A stretch of 64,000 nucleotides of DNA from Otatea glauca. Its lineage: Eukaryota; Streptophyta; Magnoliopsida; Poales; Poaceae. The position numbers were made by a program, and so were the translations under genes. Each line of letters begins with the position of its first letter. Within the stretch, counting starts at the first letter, position 1. The notes beneath the pieces were generated by a model. That model made no database searches, had not been told where the DNA came from, and saw only the letters and a list, made by a program, of their open reading frames with translations. Of the stretch, positions 1 through 11,717 are shown piece by piece. Where the stretch lies: assembly GCA_036346275.1 (NCBI GenBank), contig CM070721.1:49315869-49379868 (forward strand). The letters are read 5' to 3'.

Positions 1-23
1 AAATTGGAGAGAAGCATACTCAC

Positions 24-847
24 CTTTACTTTATCCAAGATAACCAGAGGTCCTGCCACACCAGAAACAGTCCTGTACTCTGCATAAGTAAACCTTTGTT
101 AGATAGCATGCAAAAAATCCTCTAAACACAGCAGGACAACTATGTGGGCCTCGAACCATATGTCTCTGACGCAATAAATGGTATTTTGTGACACTTGCAT
201 TTTGCAATGTGGTATGAATCTAATTTCCCAAAATCAATATAAGCAAACAAATGTGCATAGTAAACTAAAAGCATGAGTGCATGACCTAGACAGAGTGCCA
301 GACCTAAAGATGTGATATAATGCCATGGTTAAAACTGCAAAGCTACAAAAGCAAATTTCATCTACAATGGATTAGACCCATCATTATTGACACACTATGC
401 CTAAATGGTTCAGCAAAAGCTCTATGACTAAGTTCTGTATTATTAGGATAACCAGCAACTTTAAATATCAATGCAACACGGTTCAAAAATTCAGCAGGCC
501 AATGATGCATACCATGCTATCACTATATCCAATGATCCATTATCCTGTGGCCTAAGCTCATATACATATAAGGTGTCTAGATTCTCAAAGCTTTAACCTA
601 ATTTTTTTTCAGTACAACAAGCAAGTCATCCCTATATACATCATTAGCTGGCACGCCAATGCAAGTGATGATGATCTGCCATAGTACCACTACCACACAT
701 GCCGGATGCTAATGCGCAACACACCAACTTCTGAACGCGCAAAACTGCAGTATGAGGACACACTATACGAGCTTTCGTGCACGACTCACCCATGCCGATC
801 TCCAGGGTTCCCTCCTCCATATCAGCGCTATCCTTCACCAGACCCAT
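24..847 (-). CDS. VHA-B: V-type proton ATPase subunit B, 5' coding exons (partial, runs off left edge)
   Basis: Subunit B is a non-catalytic nucleotide-binding subunit of the cytosolic V1 sector of the vacuolar H+-ATPase, which acidifies vacuoles and endomembranes. Coding exon 1 is 790-847 (19 codons plus one base; it reads MGLVKDSADMEEGTLEIGM) and ends at a GTGAGT donor. Exon 2 is 24-79, begins after a TGCAG acceptor and ends at a GTGAGT donor. Splicing restores a GAG codon and continues as EYRTVSGVAGPLVILDKVK, the highly conserved plant subunit B N-terminus. The ATG at 845-847 is chosen because the frame matches that N-terminus exactly. The remaining exons, including the nucleotide-binding domain, lie beyond base 1. 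No lesion is visible, so this looks like a working host gene. The identification rests on recognising the family sequence. Confidence 0.93.
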
Positions 848-1340
848 GCTGAACCCGGCAAGAACAACCTGCAGAGAGCAACACCAACCACGCCACCAGA
901 ATCAAGAAACAGAATTGAACCGCCCAAACCAGGTAGATCACTCCCACACTCTGATCCACCGACAAAAAAAAAGGGAACCCATCAAGACTCGCCGCCGATC
1001 GCTCCCCCTAGCTCCCGATTCAGGCGAATCCATCGAAAGGCGGGACCTCCGGGCGACCCCGACCCCCAGATCTGGCCATTGGAGCAGATCTTGATCTCCG
1101 ATTCGACCCCCCGTAACAGCGGGGCAGAGCTAACTAACCAAATCTTCCCGTGCGGAGAGGGAAGCAATCAGGCACGAGCTTGACGGGACTGGGGGTGGGG
1201 ATTCGTGAGCGAGAGGAGAGCGTACCTCGGGTTGGAATCGGTGGGAGACGGCGAGGAGGAGGTGGTGATGGATCGGGTGGGCGACGAGGCTGCTGGGATA
1301 AGAGAAGAGAAGGGAGACGACACGAAAAATAAATGCAGGA
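848..1340 (-). promoter_or_regulatory. 5'UTR, 5'UTR intron and proximal promoter of VHA-B
   Basis: On the minus strand a polypyrimidine tract and CTGCAG acceptor end at 869, leaving 848-868 as the UTR part of the ATG exon. A good donor (GAG/GTACGC) lies at 1226/1225, preceded by CT-rich sequence typical of a grass 5'UTR (about 1227-1320). The inferred leader intron is therefore 869-1225. I see no convincing TATA box upstream; the transcription start is probably in the CT-rich block near 1300-1330. The exon and intron limits are inferred from splice-site consensus only. Confidence 0.55.
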
Positions 1341-4300
1341 AATACAACTGGATATCGTGACTTCGTGAGAGGGGAAGGCCGTTTTGCGTATTTGCCCTGG
1401 ACGAATACGAGATTCAGAAATCCACCCCGCTGGGATTCCTGAAAAATTGCGTGGCCATGTTATCCGAAGATCTACAGAGGTCCGATCTACCATCCAGACC
1501 ACATGAGCCGTCTGATCTCCGTAAATGCAAAACATCTTCTAGATCCTTCAAGAATCTTTTAATCACTAAACCTTGCAACCAGGTCCTCCTCCTCTCCCCT
1601 GTCGACTCCGCCTCCTACCTGCCCTCTGCCAGAGCTGTCCTCCTCTTAGCACGTATTGCCACTTCATCTCCCTCGTGTGGCAGCCTTCACCCTCGCCTCC
1701 TTCCTGCTCCTTCCCTCGAAGCTGCGGTGACCCCCTCTCCTTTTGCGTTGGCTGACGAGGACAATGTATAAGAGAAGACAAGCTCAATCTTCGAGGAATA
1801 CGGTGATGGCGAGTTCAGGTAATACCATATCAGGCAGGCGATGTTGTGCCAAGCCGATCTATGAGATGGGATGCCCTCCCTCTCCTCCCTATGTGCCATC
1901 GCCAACCGTCGTCCCCTCTCCCTCATCAATCCCTCCCCACGCACAACCCCCTCCCCCGCCGCTGCCACCACCTAGCTCTCCTCCCCTCCGTGCTTAGCTG
2001 CGACGACTCCCACTCGACCTCTCCATCCTCTCCCGCAGCGCCGCTGCCTCCTCTCCAGCACATGACGACCTCCTCCTTGCCTAGTCGCGTCCCTATACGA
2101 CCTGCGACAAAGGTGACAGGAGGATGTGAGGTGACAACCTCCAAGCGGCCGCTATGTAGCGCACGTGCCTAGTAGCGATGAAGTTGTGACGGAAAGTTAG
2201 GCAGTGAGCTTGACCTAATTTAGAGGCACCGCTGAGGGGCATAACCCTGCTGCTGAGGTCAGTACTGTCGCCTATGCTGCACCTATTGCCACCACCGTCG
2301 CCTAGGCCTATGAAATTGGAGACAGCGGAGTAGATGGGTGCCACGGAAAGTGGGTTGAATGGAGGCCGCAAGCATTGCCGCTATAAAAAGGCAAGATAAT
2401 TTGATTGAAAGTCGTTTTCCTTGCAACAATTTTTTCTTTTGCCTACCATGCTCAGAATGGAGTCTTGCGGGCTGTATCATTGAATGTGAAAGAGAGACAA
2501 AATACATTGGTATTTGCCTACAGTTAACAAATACAATCTACAGACTATGCTATATGAAATAAACAAATGTAACACATTGCACTCATGCTTTTCTTATCAG
2601 TTGAGACAAATAAAAATTGATTTGAAACCGTACTTTATTTTTCACAATTACATATGTAAAGAATTCAAATTTTATCATACCCATGCGGCCGGATTCTGAG
2701 ATGTAAACGTGCAGTTCTGTTAACAGTGTTCTTTTGAAAATTACATTTATGCAGTATATAGTACATACGTTACATACCTTTCCTATATCTTTTGCAGCAA
2801 TACTCCTTTGGACTAGAGATTTCCAAACTATTGCCAATATTCTTCGATCCATTTCTTGCTAGATGTGACATTATTAATCGATTGAGACATGGCATGAATG
2901 ATCATGTCTCATGGGACCACTGCTCCCTCAATTATCCATTCTTCAAACTTCAGGACTTCAGGATTAATATGCAGCGATATGAGGGTGGTATGAATAATTT
3001 TTATATTGTTTTATTTCAAGGTCTTTTTGTAATTGTACCCTAACACAAGCAGAACATAACCGGCATGTTGCCATAGCTTACCTGTGTCCTCTCAATGCAA
3101 AGGAAGGGATTCAGAAACACTGTAATTTTGTTTAAGAGTAAATTTTGCAAAACTATATATTTTTTCTACAACTAATAGAAAACCACATGCTACAATAACT
3201 ATTATAATTTGCTATCACTCTAACAAATGAGGTTCGCATAGAAGCCATTTAGCCCATTTGTCATGTTCGGTTTTTGCAAGTCAGATCATGTGACTCTCAT
3301 GTGAACTTTATATGTTAGAGCAGTAGTAAATTAATGCAGATCATACAATCTATAGTTTTTTTTTTAAAAAAAATGTTCCTAAAATATAGAGTTATACGAA
3401 ATAGGATGCTAAAACTTGTATTGTTTATAGTTTGTACAAAGAAGTATGTAGTTTTACAAAATTTATCCTTTATTTAACTATCATCGGCACAAGAATGCAA
3501 TATTGTGTGATGTAACCTGATGCTTTTTTATCTATCTTCAGCACATAGAATTAACGGCACCCGGAAATGTTTGTTAAGAGAATTGTTGTTTTCTTGATTC
3601 GATCCATCAATCAGGCTATAGTCAAAGCTAAAATCTGAGACTAAAAGGGCTGAAGAGGATAAGCACTCAACCAGATGACAGCTAGATGTAGCTGTAAAAT
3701 ACGATAGAATAGGATATAATTGTAAAATTAGAGACGTAGTTTGGAATGTAGTTTTCCTAAAAAAAAAATTTTTTGGGAGTCATATGTTCCTGTAAAATTC
3801 ATATAGGGTTGTTGCACTTCAAATACAAGCCCTAAAATGGGCACATGTTGAACCAATTTGTTATTTTTCTCCAAGGGATATCGAACCAATTTTGGGAAAT
3901 CTTATACTATCTATACCAAAGCCGAGTACCAAATATGACATAACAGAATGCTACATCACCCCATTTTCTCCTTGCCATCTGATTCATATATCCAATGAAC
4001 ATGGATGCACTTAAGAAACTACTCAATGGATCATACAATTAAAATTGTAAGAACCCACTACAACCTCTAAAAACATTTAAAACTATGTATATATGACTAA
4101 GTAGAATTATTCCTTGCAAAAAACACTAGATTTATTCTTGTTTGGCTTGCTAACATAAAGTTTTTTATTTGTCCAATTCGATGAAAAAACCATATGTATT
4201 CCTTCATCAGTGCCCAAACCTAATACTACCTCTCATGGACATACAATGATATATCAGCCACTAGACTTCTACCTTAGACCTTCATCGTTTTAATCAAAGT

Positions 4301-4517
4301 AATAGGTTTGTGACTAGTGGCTTACACGTCCGCCAGTTCCACGTGGACGGTTCAAAGGCCGGTTGATGCGTCTACTCCGCGATCTAGATGTTTACTGGCT
4401 CAGGACTCAGAGCATATATATCAATATCTCACCGATACTGGTATAGCCGGTATGTACCATTTCGGTCCCTAAATCAGTACAAAGTAGTCTGATGTATCGT
4501 ACCATCAATACCGATCA
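1341..4517. other. Intergenic spacer, no gene recognised
   Basis: 1341-2180 is pyrimidine-rich on the plus strand with many CTCC-type runs, so the short ORFs there look compositional. 2400-4517 is AT-rich. A short stretch near 2797-3000 is open (from ATGCAGCAATAC) but matches no family I know. Nothing else is supportable. Confidence 0.5.
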
Positions 4518-4768
4518 TAAACTACTACAGAACACAACATCACAGATGTTCAAATTGATATCAGACGGTTTAGTGAACTGTCAGTAACAAAGTGTCAGTG
4601 ATAAAATGGCACATCACAGACGGTTTGAGAACTGTCAGAAAAAATTGTTGTCACCTCAGACGGTTCTTGTTTAGAACCGTCTGTGATGTATGTTACATCA
4701 CAGACTATTCCACTTTGAAACCGTTTGTGATGTGTAAGTCACCACAGACAATTCTTATTTAGAACAAT
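4518..4768 (+). mobile_element. CACTA (En/Spm-like) transposon arm with subterminal repeats
   Basis: The sequence begins ACTACTACAGAA, close to the CACTACTACA[C/G]AAA ends at 39475 and 57229, with the first C lost. It is followed by subterminal repeats built on CATCACAGACGGTT and the mirror AACCGTCTGTGATG in both orientations at about 4541-4760. Such inverted subterminal repeats bind the CACTA transposase in known elements. No matching right end was found nearby, so this is a truncated arm, or the other end has decayed. It stops directly against the LINE fragment. Confidence 0.6.
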
Positions 4769-5463
4769 ATCACTCTTACCTCCTTTAGCCACACTATGGA
4801 TAATTTCATGAGCAGAAACAACACTTTCAAAAATATATCTACCTTTTATGAATGCAGTTTGCTGTTGGGAAGTTAATCTATCAGCAATCTTAGCTAATCT
4901 GGATGTCATGGTTTCGGTAAAGATCTTAAAGCTACAGTTAGCCAAACTGATAGGCCTGAACTTTTTCATGGACTTAGCATCTTGTTCTTTAGGTACCAAA
5001 GTAATCATGGCAAAATTAAGGCTATATATGTGTATAACTGCCCTTTTTCAAAATCTCTAAACAAAGCCATAAGGTCGTAGTTGATTACCTCCCAAATTTT
5101 TTGATAGAAATGGACAAGGAGTCCATCTGGGCCAGGAGCTCCTTCAGCATAAGACTCAGGGCTCCAAAAATCATCAGATAAAAACATATAAAGTCTAGGT
5201 TCATACCCAAATAATTCTTTATAGAAGTTAACAGCAATTTGAAACATACCTTGATTATCTTCTACAATACCATTTGGACCTTCAAGCATAGTGATAATTT
5301 TCTTTCTTCTTCTATGATTAGCAACAGGTTGGAAATAAGCAGTATTTCTATCCCCTTTTAAAATATTTCTATCTTTAGAACATTGTCTAGCTTTAGGCTC
5401 CTCCATATTGGATTGGAGTGAGAAAATGAAGGATATCTGGGAACCCCCGGATGAACTAAACAA
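4739..5463 (-). pseudogene. L1-type LINE ORF2 reverse transcriptase fragment
   Basis: Two adjoining minus-strand reading frames (5463-5005, then 5008-4739, frame-shifted relative to each other) read as the front of a plant L1 reverse transcriptase. The first contains a GDRNTAYF stretch, then GAPGPDGLLVHFYQKIW and a VINYDLM stretch. The second has ITLVPKEQDAKSMKKFRPIS followed by a QTAFIKGRYI stretch. The catalytic FxDD region and the endonuclease are absent. It abuts CACTA subterminal repeats on one side, so it was either captured by or interrupted by that element. It is dead: short, frameshifted and without the catalytic core. Confidence 0.82.
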
Positions 5464-6530
5464 TATTGACAGAAAGTTATTGGTAAGATGTTTAATTCTA
5501 TAACTTTTACCTATACAATTTTCATTTAATCAGATTTTTTTTTGGTGCATGGGCACATAAGGTTTCAGAAAAATTAAAGATGTAATGAATTTTTTTTGGT
5601 GCAAGGACACATACGTAGATAATCTATCTTGTCTGTTTCTGAAAACATCAGCAGTTCAAGGAGGTCAAACAAGGTTCTTAGTCATTTAAAGCCCAACCAT
5701 TAGTTTACTAGTTAAAAATATCAGCCACATGACTTAAATTACTTCTCAAAGCATGAAAAGTGCACAATAGAAATAACCATACACAGAAACAACATCTCCA
5801 CAACTACAAGCACACTCATAATAATATTAGTGTAGAAAAGGTATTTAGAGCTATGAAACCTAACCAAACCTATAATACTTCATGATGATAGTTCTATACA
5901 ACCCTTACCTTTTATCTGGACTTGAACTTAACCCCAGGTCGTGTGTATACTGGGTACTGATGGATGTCAGCTAAGAATTTTATTATCAACAACTTAAGTC
6001 CACCCTCTGTTCTAGCATGCACACACACCCACAAATCCTGAACTTGTGTACTAATTCTACTAGGCCACATAACATACGGTCTAACCAAATAAAATCTACT
6101 GAACAATGACATTAACTACATCAAGGGTTCGTGGACATACAACAAGTTAATTTGGCCATGCCAGTGCATATAAGGTACTACATACACATATATACTACTC
6201 TAGATACTTAGAACACAAATATCTATAGCCATCTCACCAACTAAATGCATGCACTTCCCATATCATCTTGCACAAAAGCCAAACCCTTGAATCATGAACA
6301 CCCCAATAAATATAAAATACTATTGATCCATATTCATGTAGGACCACTAGGTCATGCAGAATTCATATAGCATTTCAGTTTCATACACAAAGCAATGAGG
6401 ACCAAGGTCACATGCATAATTGTGCGCCCAACCATCTCAGTTCAAAACCAAAAGTAGTTATCAATCAACATCTTGGGTTAATCAGCATAATAATACACCT
6501 AAACAGAAACACAAAACTAAAATGTTAGTG
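5464..6530. other. AT-rich spacer, nothing recognised
   Basis: Only short chance ORFs are present, with no splice-supported coding sequence or transposon termini. Confidence 0.5.
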
Positions 6531-6539
6531 CCCTAAGAA

Positions 6540-7170
6540 ATCTTTCTTTGTGATAACGAATTTTAGATCATATACCTTGGGGAAGAATCGAGGAGGATGG
6601 CCTGGGGGAGGAGTTGAGGAGGCGAACGATGTCGCTGGGCACGTGGGAGGATAGAGGCAAACGGTGTCGCCGAGAGCGGGGGGATGACGAAGGACGACCG
6701 TGTCGTCGGGCGCAGGTGAGGCAGACAGTGTCATCAGGCGCAGGGGAAGGACGAAGGCTAGGGTAGAGGGGTGGGGGAGGAGGCTAGGGCAGAAGGCCAG
6801 AGGAGAAGGCACGGGGGAGAAGGGCGATGGCGCGGGGTAGAGGTGTGGGGTAGAAGGACGATGGCACAGGGTAGAGGCGCGGGGGGAGGAGGCTAGGGCA
6901 GATGGCAGAGGGAGGAGGCGCAGGGGCAAAGGTGCCGGGGAGAAGGACGACGATGCGAGTTAGAGGCGCGGGGGGAGGTGGCTAGGGTAGAGGCGTGGGG
7001 GGGAGGCTAGGGTAGAGGGCCGGGGGAGGAGGTGCAGGGGGCAGAGGAGCTGGGGAGAAGGACGACAATGCGAGGCAGAGGCGTGGGGGAGGTGGCTAGG
7101 GCAGAGGCGCAGGGGGAGGAGGCTATAGGGTAGAGGGCTGGGGGGCAGAGGGCTGGGCCGGTTTGGCATG
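6540..7170. repeat. GC-rich degenerate tandem repeat (purine-rich plus strand)
   Basis: The plus strand is built from recurring blocks such as GGGGAGAAGGACGAC, GCTAGGGYAGAGGCG and GGGGGAGGAGG. The fullest block, GGAGAAGGACGACnATGCGAG followed by AGAGGCG and GGAGGTGGCTAGGG, occurs near 6940 and near 7050, with shorter relatives upstream. The long Pro/Ser/Leu-rich minus-strand ORFs over it reflect composition and are not annotated as genes. Confidence 0.6.
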
Positions 7171-7339
7171 AATGGGTGCACGAGAGCGATCGATGGCTTG
7201 ACCAGTAGGCAGTGCTCGGGCGACCATGCGCGACTTCGGGCCGAGCACGAGCGTCGTGAAAAGTCGGCTGGATGTGTGAAGCTGGGATGCAGCCAGGCGT
7301 TGCTGACGCGATGTCCAGTGCCGAGGCGGTCGATGTTTT

Positions 7340-7666
7340 TTTCTCATATTGATTGATGAACAGTAAATCAAAATAGTATATCAAGACTAATTGAATTAGG
7401 CAATTGATCTGTAAGACTGCAATGATAATCTGCAGGATCGAAACTTGTATCAATGCACTTACGTAGAGCTTGCAGTAGATCTAATCGCGTGTTGCCGGTC
7501 AATTTCGATGCATTGTCGATTGATGCAGGCAAACGATCACAATTGGCCTTGGCGGAGCTTTGTGCTGATAACGTGTTGTTTAACGTAGTTGTTCACCCAC
7601 GATCAATCAACCGCACACCAACGAAATCTCAAGGACAAAGTATGAAGCATAGACAAAATAGGGGGT
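7340..7666 (-). mobile_element. Probable copia-type LTR end with PBS, split by Tat-A
   Basis: Reading the minus strand, an LTR-like end ...CAACA is followed by CGTTATCAGCAC near 7565-7580, resembling the primer-binding junction of many plant Ty1/copia elements. The presumed rest of this LTR lies beyond the Tat-A insertion at 19238-19500, where the minus strand has a TATAAGAG box (about 19268-19275). The two flanks become continuous once Tat-A and one GGGGT copy are removed. No copia gag-pol coding is left to the left of the junction, so this is a fragment. The family call is inference. Confidence 0.4.
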
Positions 7667-8318
7667 TGTTGGCGTCAAAAACTTGAGGTAGGGTTTCGAC
7701 AACAAAGACACCGCATTTAACACCGTTCAAAGCGTGCGGTCGATTTGACTCAGAATCGACAAGGTAAAACAATAAAATTTACTCCAAGCCGATCGTCAAT
7801 ATCAATCGGCTTAAACTTAAACAGCTTGAAGCCGATCAAGATTAAAGTATTAGTATAAATCTAATTAGCCGATTAAGGCTAATCAGAGGGTAAAGGTAGA
7901 TCGATTCTGAAGAAGGCGATGCGCAACAAAATCAGAATAAATCGAACCTGGGGTGTAATTGACGAAGATCAACAATCGGCGATACGCAACTTTATTGATC
8001 AAAATCGATTACAAAGGCTAAATTACAAGAACTACTCCTAGTCGACAGGAAAAAGACGAAAAGTAAAAGCTGGTTGATTGTATTGTGTTGGATCCCTTGT
8101 AGTTTGCCTCGACCCTTCTTTTATACCCATCGGCCGATCGTATCCTTTTACAACACGTTTCAAGTCCCGATCCAGACGGCTTTATCTCTGACGGTTGTTT
8201 TCTTAAAAGATCTTGCTGTTACCAATTACCTTCAAATCTTTCCAATCATGTCCGTTAATTCCGTATTTTTGACTTTATTGCCGATTTTGACCAAGTTTGC
8301 CAAATTTTGGTGCAAACA
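7667..8318 (-). repeat. Tat-A 3' LTR
   Basis: 652 bp, starting TGTTGGCG and ending GCAAACA on the plus strand. It is homologous over its full length to 18578-19232. A minus-strand TATA box (TATAAAAG) lies at 8118-8125, consistent with transcription from right to left. The clearest differences from the other LTR cluster near its left end, around 7695-7745. Confidence 0.95.
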
Positions 8319-8334
8319 TATGCCCCCCATTTTT
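8319..8334 (-). other. Tat-A polypurine tract
   Basis: The minus strand reads AAAAATGGGGGGCATA directly before the 3' LTR. This is the expected plus-strand primer site for reverse transcription and confirms the element's orientation. Confidence 0.8.
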
Positions 8335-8515
8335 GAGAAATGACTTATCATTTGTCAAAAATTTCACTTATCGGCTTTTACAATCGGCTAACCGTTGAAC
8401 TTCACTCAATAACTGCTACTTTTTTCGCGCCGTATTTCTCTGACATGCGAGTAGTGCGTTTTAACTGCTCGCGCCTTTTGAGATTCACTTCCCGCCGCTT
8501 CAAATTTTCACCACG

Positions 8516-8652
8516 CTATAAAAATGCGGCCCCCACCTTAGTCATTCCTCACGCGCACAAGCTCTCGAATCACCTGCAATCGGCTTGAACTTTCTGTTTG
8601 AAGTATTCTCGAGGCAATCCTTCAACTCATCCAGCTTCCTTCATCGGCTACC
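8516..8652 (+). promoter_or_regulatory. TATA promoter and leader of the antisense PMD gene in Tat-A
   Basis: TATAAAAATGC begins at 8517 on the plus strand, opposite to the element's own transcription. A C-rich leader follows, and the ATG of the PMD reading frame is at 8653. The spacing fits a genuine plant core promoter with a start near 8545-8550. Inferred from sequence only. Confidence 0.55.
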
Positions 8653-11527
8653 ATGGATTCTAGCCAGGTACTTATTCCGATTCCGAACAGCAATGACCAA
8701 TATTTTTTGGGCCCATTGGGAAATCTAGACGTTCATACCGTAACAAACCAAGAAGTCCTCGATTGCCTCGTAAATCTTTGGTCATAACATAGAGGGGTGG
8801 AATAAGAGTTTCAGGGCTTGGCCGACAGCTCTCAAAGGATGGAGAAATTGGTTTATCAGAGTAGCAGCCCAAAAGAGGAGTGAATGGGAAAGAATAGGTA
8901 TAGCCGAGTGTATCTCACTTTCCTTAGCCGACCCTGAAGCCAACGAGCCCTTAGTGGCCACGGCCTGTTATTTTTGGTCGGACTGTTTTAATGCTTTTTT
9001 ATTCCGCACTGGTTCCATCGGCCCAACTCTTTTAGATGTTGCTCAATTGTGTTGCCTTCGGCCAGATGGAGATCAAGTATCGGCTTTTAGTGGAAAAACA
9101 AAATATAAGATCATCCGATCTAAGGGAGAGGGTTGGGCCAAATACATTGGAAATAATAACAAAGTTAATGGCCTAGTATCGGACGAAGAACATGTTGCTT
9201 TCCTGAACCTTTGGCTAGACCGCTTTCTGTTCTACGGAGCATCTCTTGGACCAACTCGTATATCAAGTGATAGCAGAGCAACTTGTTGAGGGTCGTCGGC
9301 TAGCTCTAGGAAAATCTTCCGGTGTTGTGTATCGATGCTTTACATAATAAGGAGTCGGCTTTATACGGGTTTCGAAAATTCACTCGTTGGTAACGTGGGT
9401 GGCCCAATGTGGTTCGTACAAATATGGTCATCTTCGTTTATTCAAATTTCTTTTAACTTGGATTCACCGATGATACTCCTTTTCCAAGGGAAGATATACC
9501 CAAGGAGCACCTATTCGGTTTAGAGAATGCCGATCCTTTGGTGAAAGATTTATGATGTGCTCCAAATGAGACAAGGGCCTTTCCCGACAAATGTAGAAAG
9601 TTTCATCATTCTTCTTGCAATTGAACATCGAAGGTTTCAAGCAGGAAGATTTCTTTAGCTATGGAGTGCAAATGATTTTCTTTGGCCTTCTTTTCTTCAT
9701 CCGAAGCCGATACTCTCGATGCCTCAGGATACTCTGGATTTGTATAGAATTTTCATTTCTCCATGCATATTCCATGTCGGCCTTCATACCCGGAATCGGA
9801 CCTTCCAACCTTCATACGAATTTTATCACCCTTCAGTATATGCAAGACAGCTCGGCTTCGGCCAGGTGATCCCAAGTCTGCCACTTCTGGATCGGCTTCA
9901 ACCCAGAGCTAGGGTTCGCAATGCCACATCAGCGAGGCTAGTTTTGGAGTTAGCCGACGAACTCCAACTGCACAGTCTTCCCCACTTCCATTTGAATGCT
10001 CGCCGCGCAGGTGGTTTCACGACATGGTGGTCGGCTATCGCAGAGTGTTTGTATATGGAGAAGACTCCTTCAACTATCATCACGGAATTTTTTCCAAATC
10101 GCGAGCCATCCTTAGTATCTAACAAATGAATCTAGCAAAGGAAGCTAGCTCGTCGGTTATACTAACTCAAGCTTAGTAGATAAGGTATCGGCTTTAAATA
10201 ATCTTATCTCGTACATCGGTCTTATTCCAGATGCATTTTTGTAATCATATTTTTCCTACTACTTGCAGGCTAAGGATGTCGGCAAAAAACCTGTTTCTAG
10301 CCAATCCGAAATGGGCAGGCAAGAGAGCTCATCAATCGACCGGCCTCACTGCTATACCTCCGCACTCTAGGGGTTCATAGTCCGTCTTTATCTGACATAG
10401 AGAAAAACAACCAAGTAAGCATAAACATATCGACTAATACCGCTTTCTCCTTTTTCTTTTAAACTAACCTTTATCCGATTTATATCTCCGTAAAAGAAAA
10501 AGGCAAAGTATACCAAAGCTCCAAAAAAGGGACTCAAGCCTAAAGAACAAAGCGGCGAGAGTTCGCCTCATGTATCGGCTATTGGAGAGGTAAGCTACGA
10601 CACCTTGTACGATAACTTATGTACTCTAATGCATTGGCTTATCTTTTGTCTTATTTTCTTTTAGCCAACACAATCTGCCCAAGTCGCGAAGATCCTTGCC
10701 GATCTTCCGAATATTTCAACCGCGCCAACTCCTACACCAGAGCCAACTTATCCTGCTCCAGTCATTGATCTGCCAGAATCATCAGATCCGACAAACTTAC
10801 TTGGATTTTCTTTGGCCGATCTTGACGACCCGGAGATTATGGCCACTGACGACTATGATGCAGAAATTAGAAAAATTCTTCAAGTGTCAGAAAAGGCATC
10901 GGCTGCCGTTACCTCTGCCCCCGGCATGAAAGAGCGCCTTGACAAGCTCTTCAAACTTGTAATGCAACCGCAGTCGGAGATCTTGGCTAACAATCAGCCG
11001 ATTAGGGATGCCATGGTCGCTGCTGAAGCCGATCTCCTCCCAAGCAATGCAAGCTCTTCTAGATGTATGTCACTTAGATGACGAAAAATCGAAGTGGAGG
11101 AGGCACAGAATCGAATCCAAAGTCGTGAAGCCCAAGAGGCCGATCGAAACTCTTAGATGAGTTGGTTGTCGATGCCAAGGCCAAAAACGCAAATTTGATA
11201 TCGTGCTCAACGCCTCAAATCGACTAAGGAATCCTCTCAAAATGGAAAAACAAAGAAACTCCTCCCGAAGAATTGGCCAAGCTTGAAAAACAAATCGGAA
11301 AAGGCCAACAATCCTTGGAGACCACTGCATCGGATCTGAAAGAACAAAAACTTGGTATTGTAGTAGCTGTTGAAAATATAACCAAGCAATCGGCCAAGGT
11401 AAAACCAAGGTTCGAATGCTAAGGACGATGAACGTCGCTAAACGGTTCAAGACATCATCGCCAAGGCAGCGGGTGCTCTGTCGGCCTTGGGTGCGACTCT
11501 TCCAGGATCAGGCATCCAGTGTTGAAT
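8653..11527 (+). pseudogene. Plant mobile domain (PMD) protein gene carried antisense by Tat-A (decayed)
   Basis: This reads opposite to gag-pol, between pol and the 3' LTR. It starts MDSSQVLIPIPNSNDQYF at 8653 and hits a stop near 8780. A different frame is then open to 9289, with WNKSFRAWPTALKGWRNWF, an ATACYFWSDCFNAFLF stretch, a TGSIGPTLLDVAQLCCLRPD stretch and HVAFLNLWLDRFLFYG, the hallmarks of the plant mobile domain. Later pieces in other frames are GGPMWFVQIW (about 9400) and EFYHPSVYARQLGFGQVIP (about 9810-9870). The C-terminal part (about 10665-11080) is Pro/Asp-rich and ends in a charged, probably coiled-coil tail (11090-11420). Intron-like gaps lie near 10140-10260 and 10600-10660. 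Host PMD proteins (MAIN/MAIL) act in nuclear genome maintenance and silencing; the role in the element is unknown. Several frameshifts and stops make this copy inactive. Confidence 0.8.
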
Positions 11528-11717
11528 TGTAAAACTTTTGATGGTTGTTTTGAAAACACTTGTTTCTAAATGCTTGTTCTGAACGTTTGTAACTTGTTAT
11601 GTTTATAATCGGCTGTTTAACCGATTATTATTTTGTTTATATTCTCTAAGTTTGCAATCCTTCCAGCCGATTAACAGCATCGTGTTAATCTTGGCTCTGA
11701 ATATGATCTCTAATCGG

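Noticed and set aside
1134..2371. Several overlapping ORFs on both strands right of the V-ATPase gene
   Set aside because: They follow GC- and CT-rich leader and promoter sequence. No splice-supported gene structure and no recognisable domain.
6525..7453. Pro/Ser-rich minus-strand ORFs up to 148 codons
   Set aside because: Low-complexity product of the purine-rich tandem repeat, overlapping in all frames, with no family resemblance.
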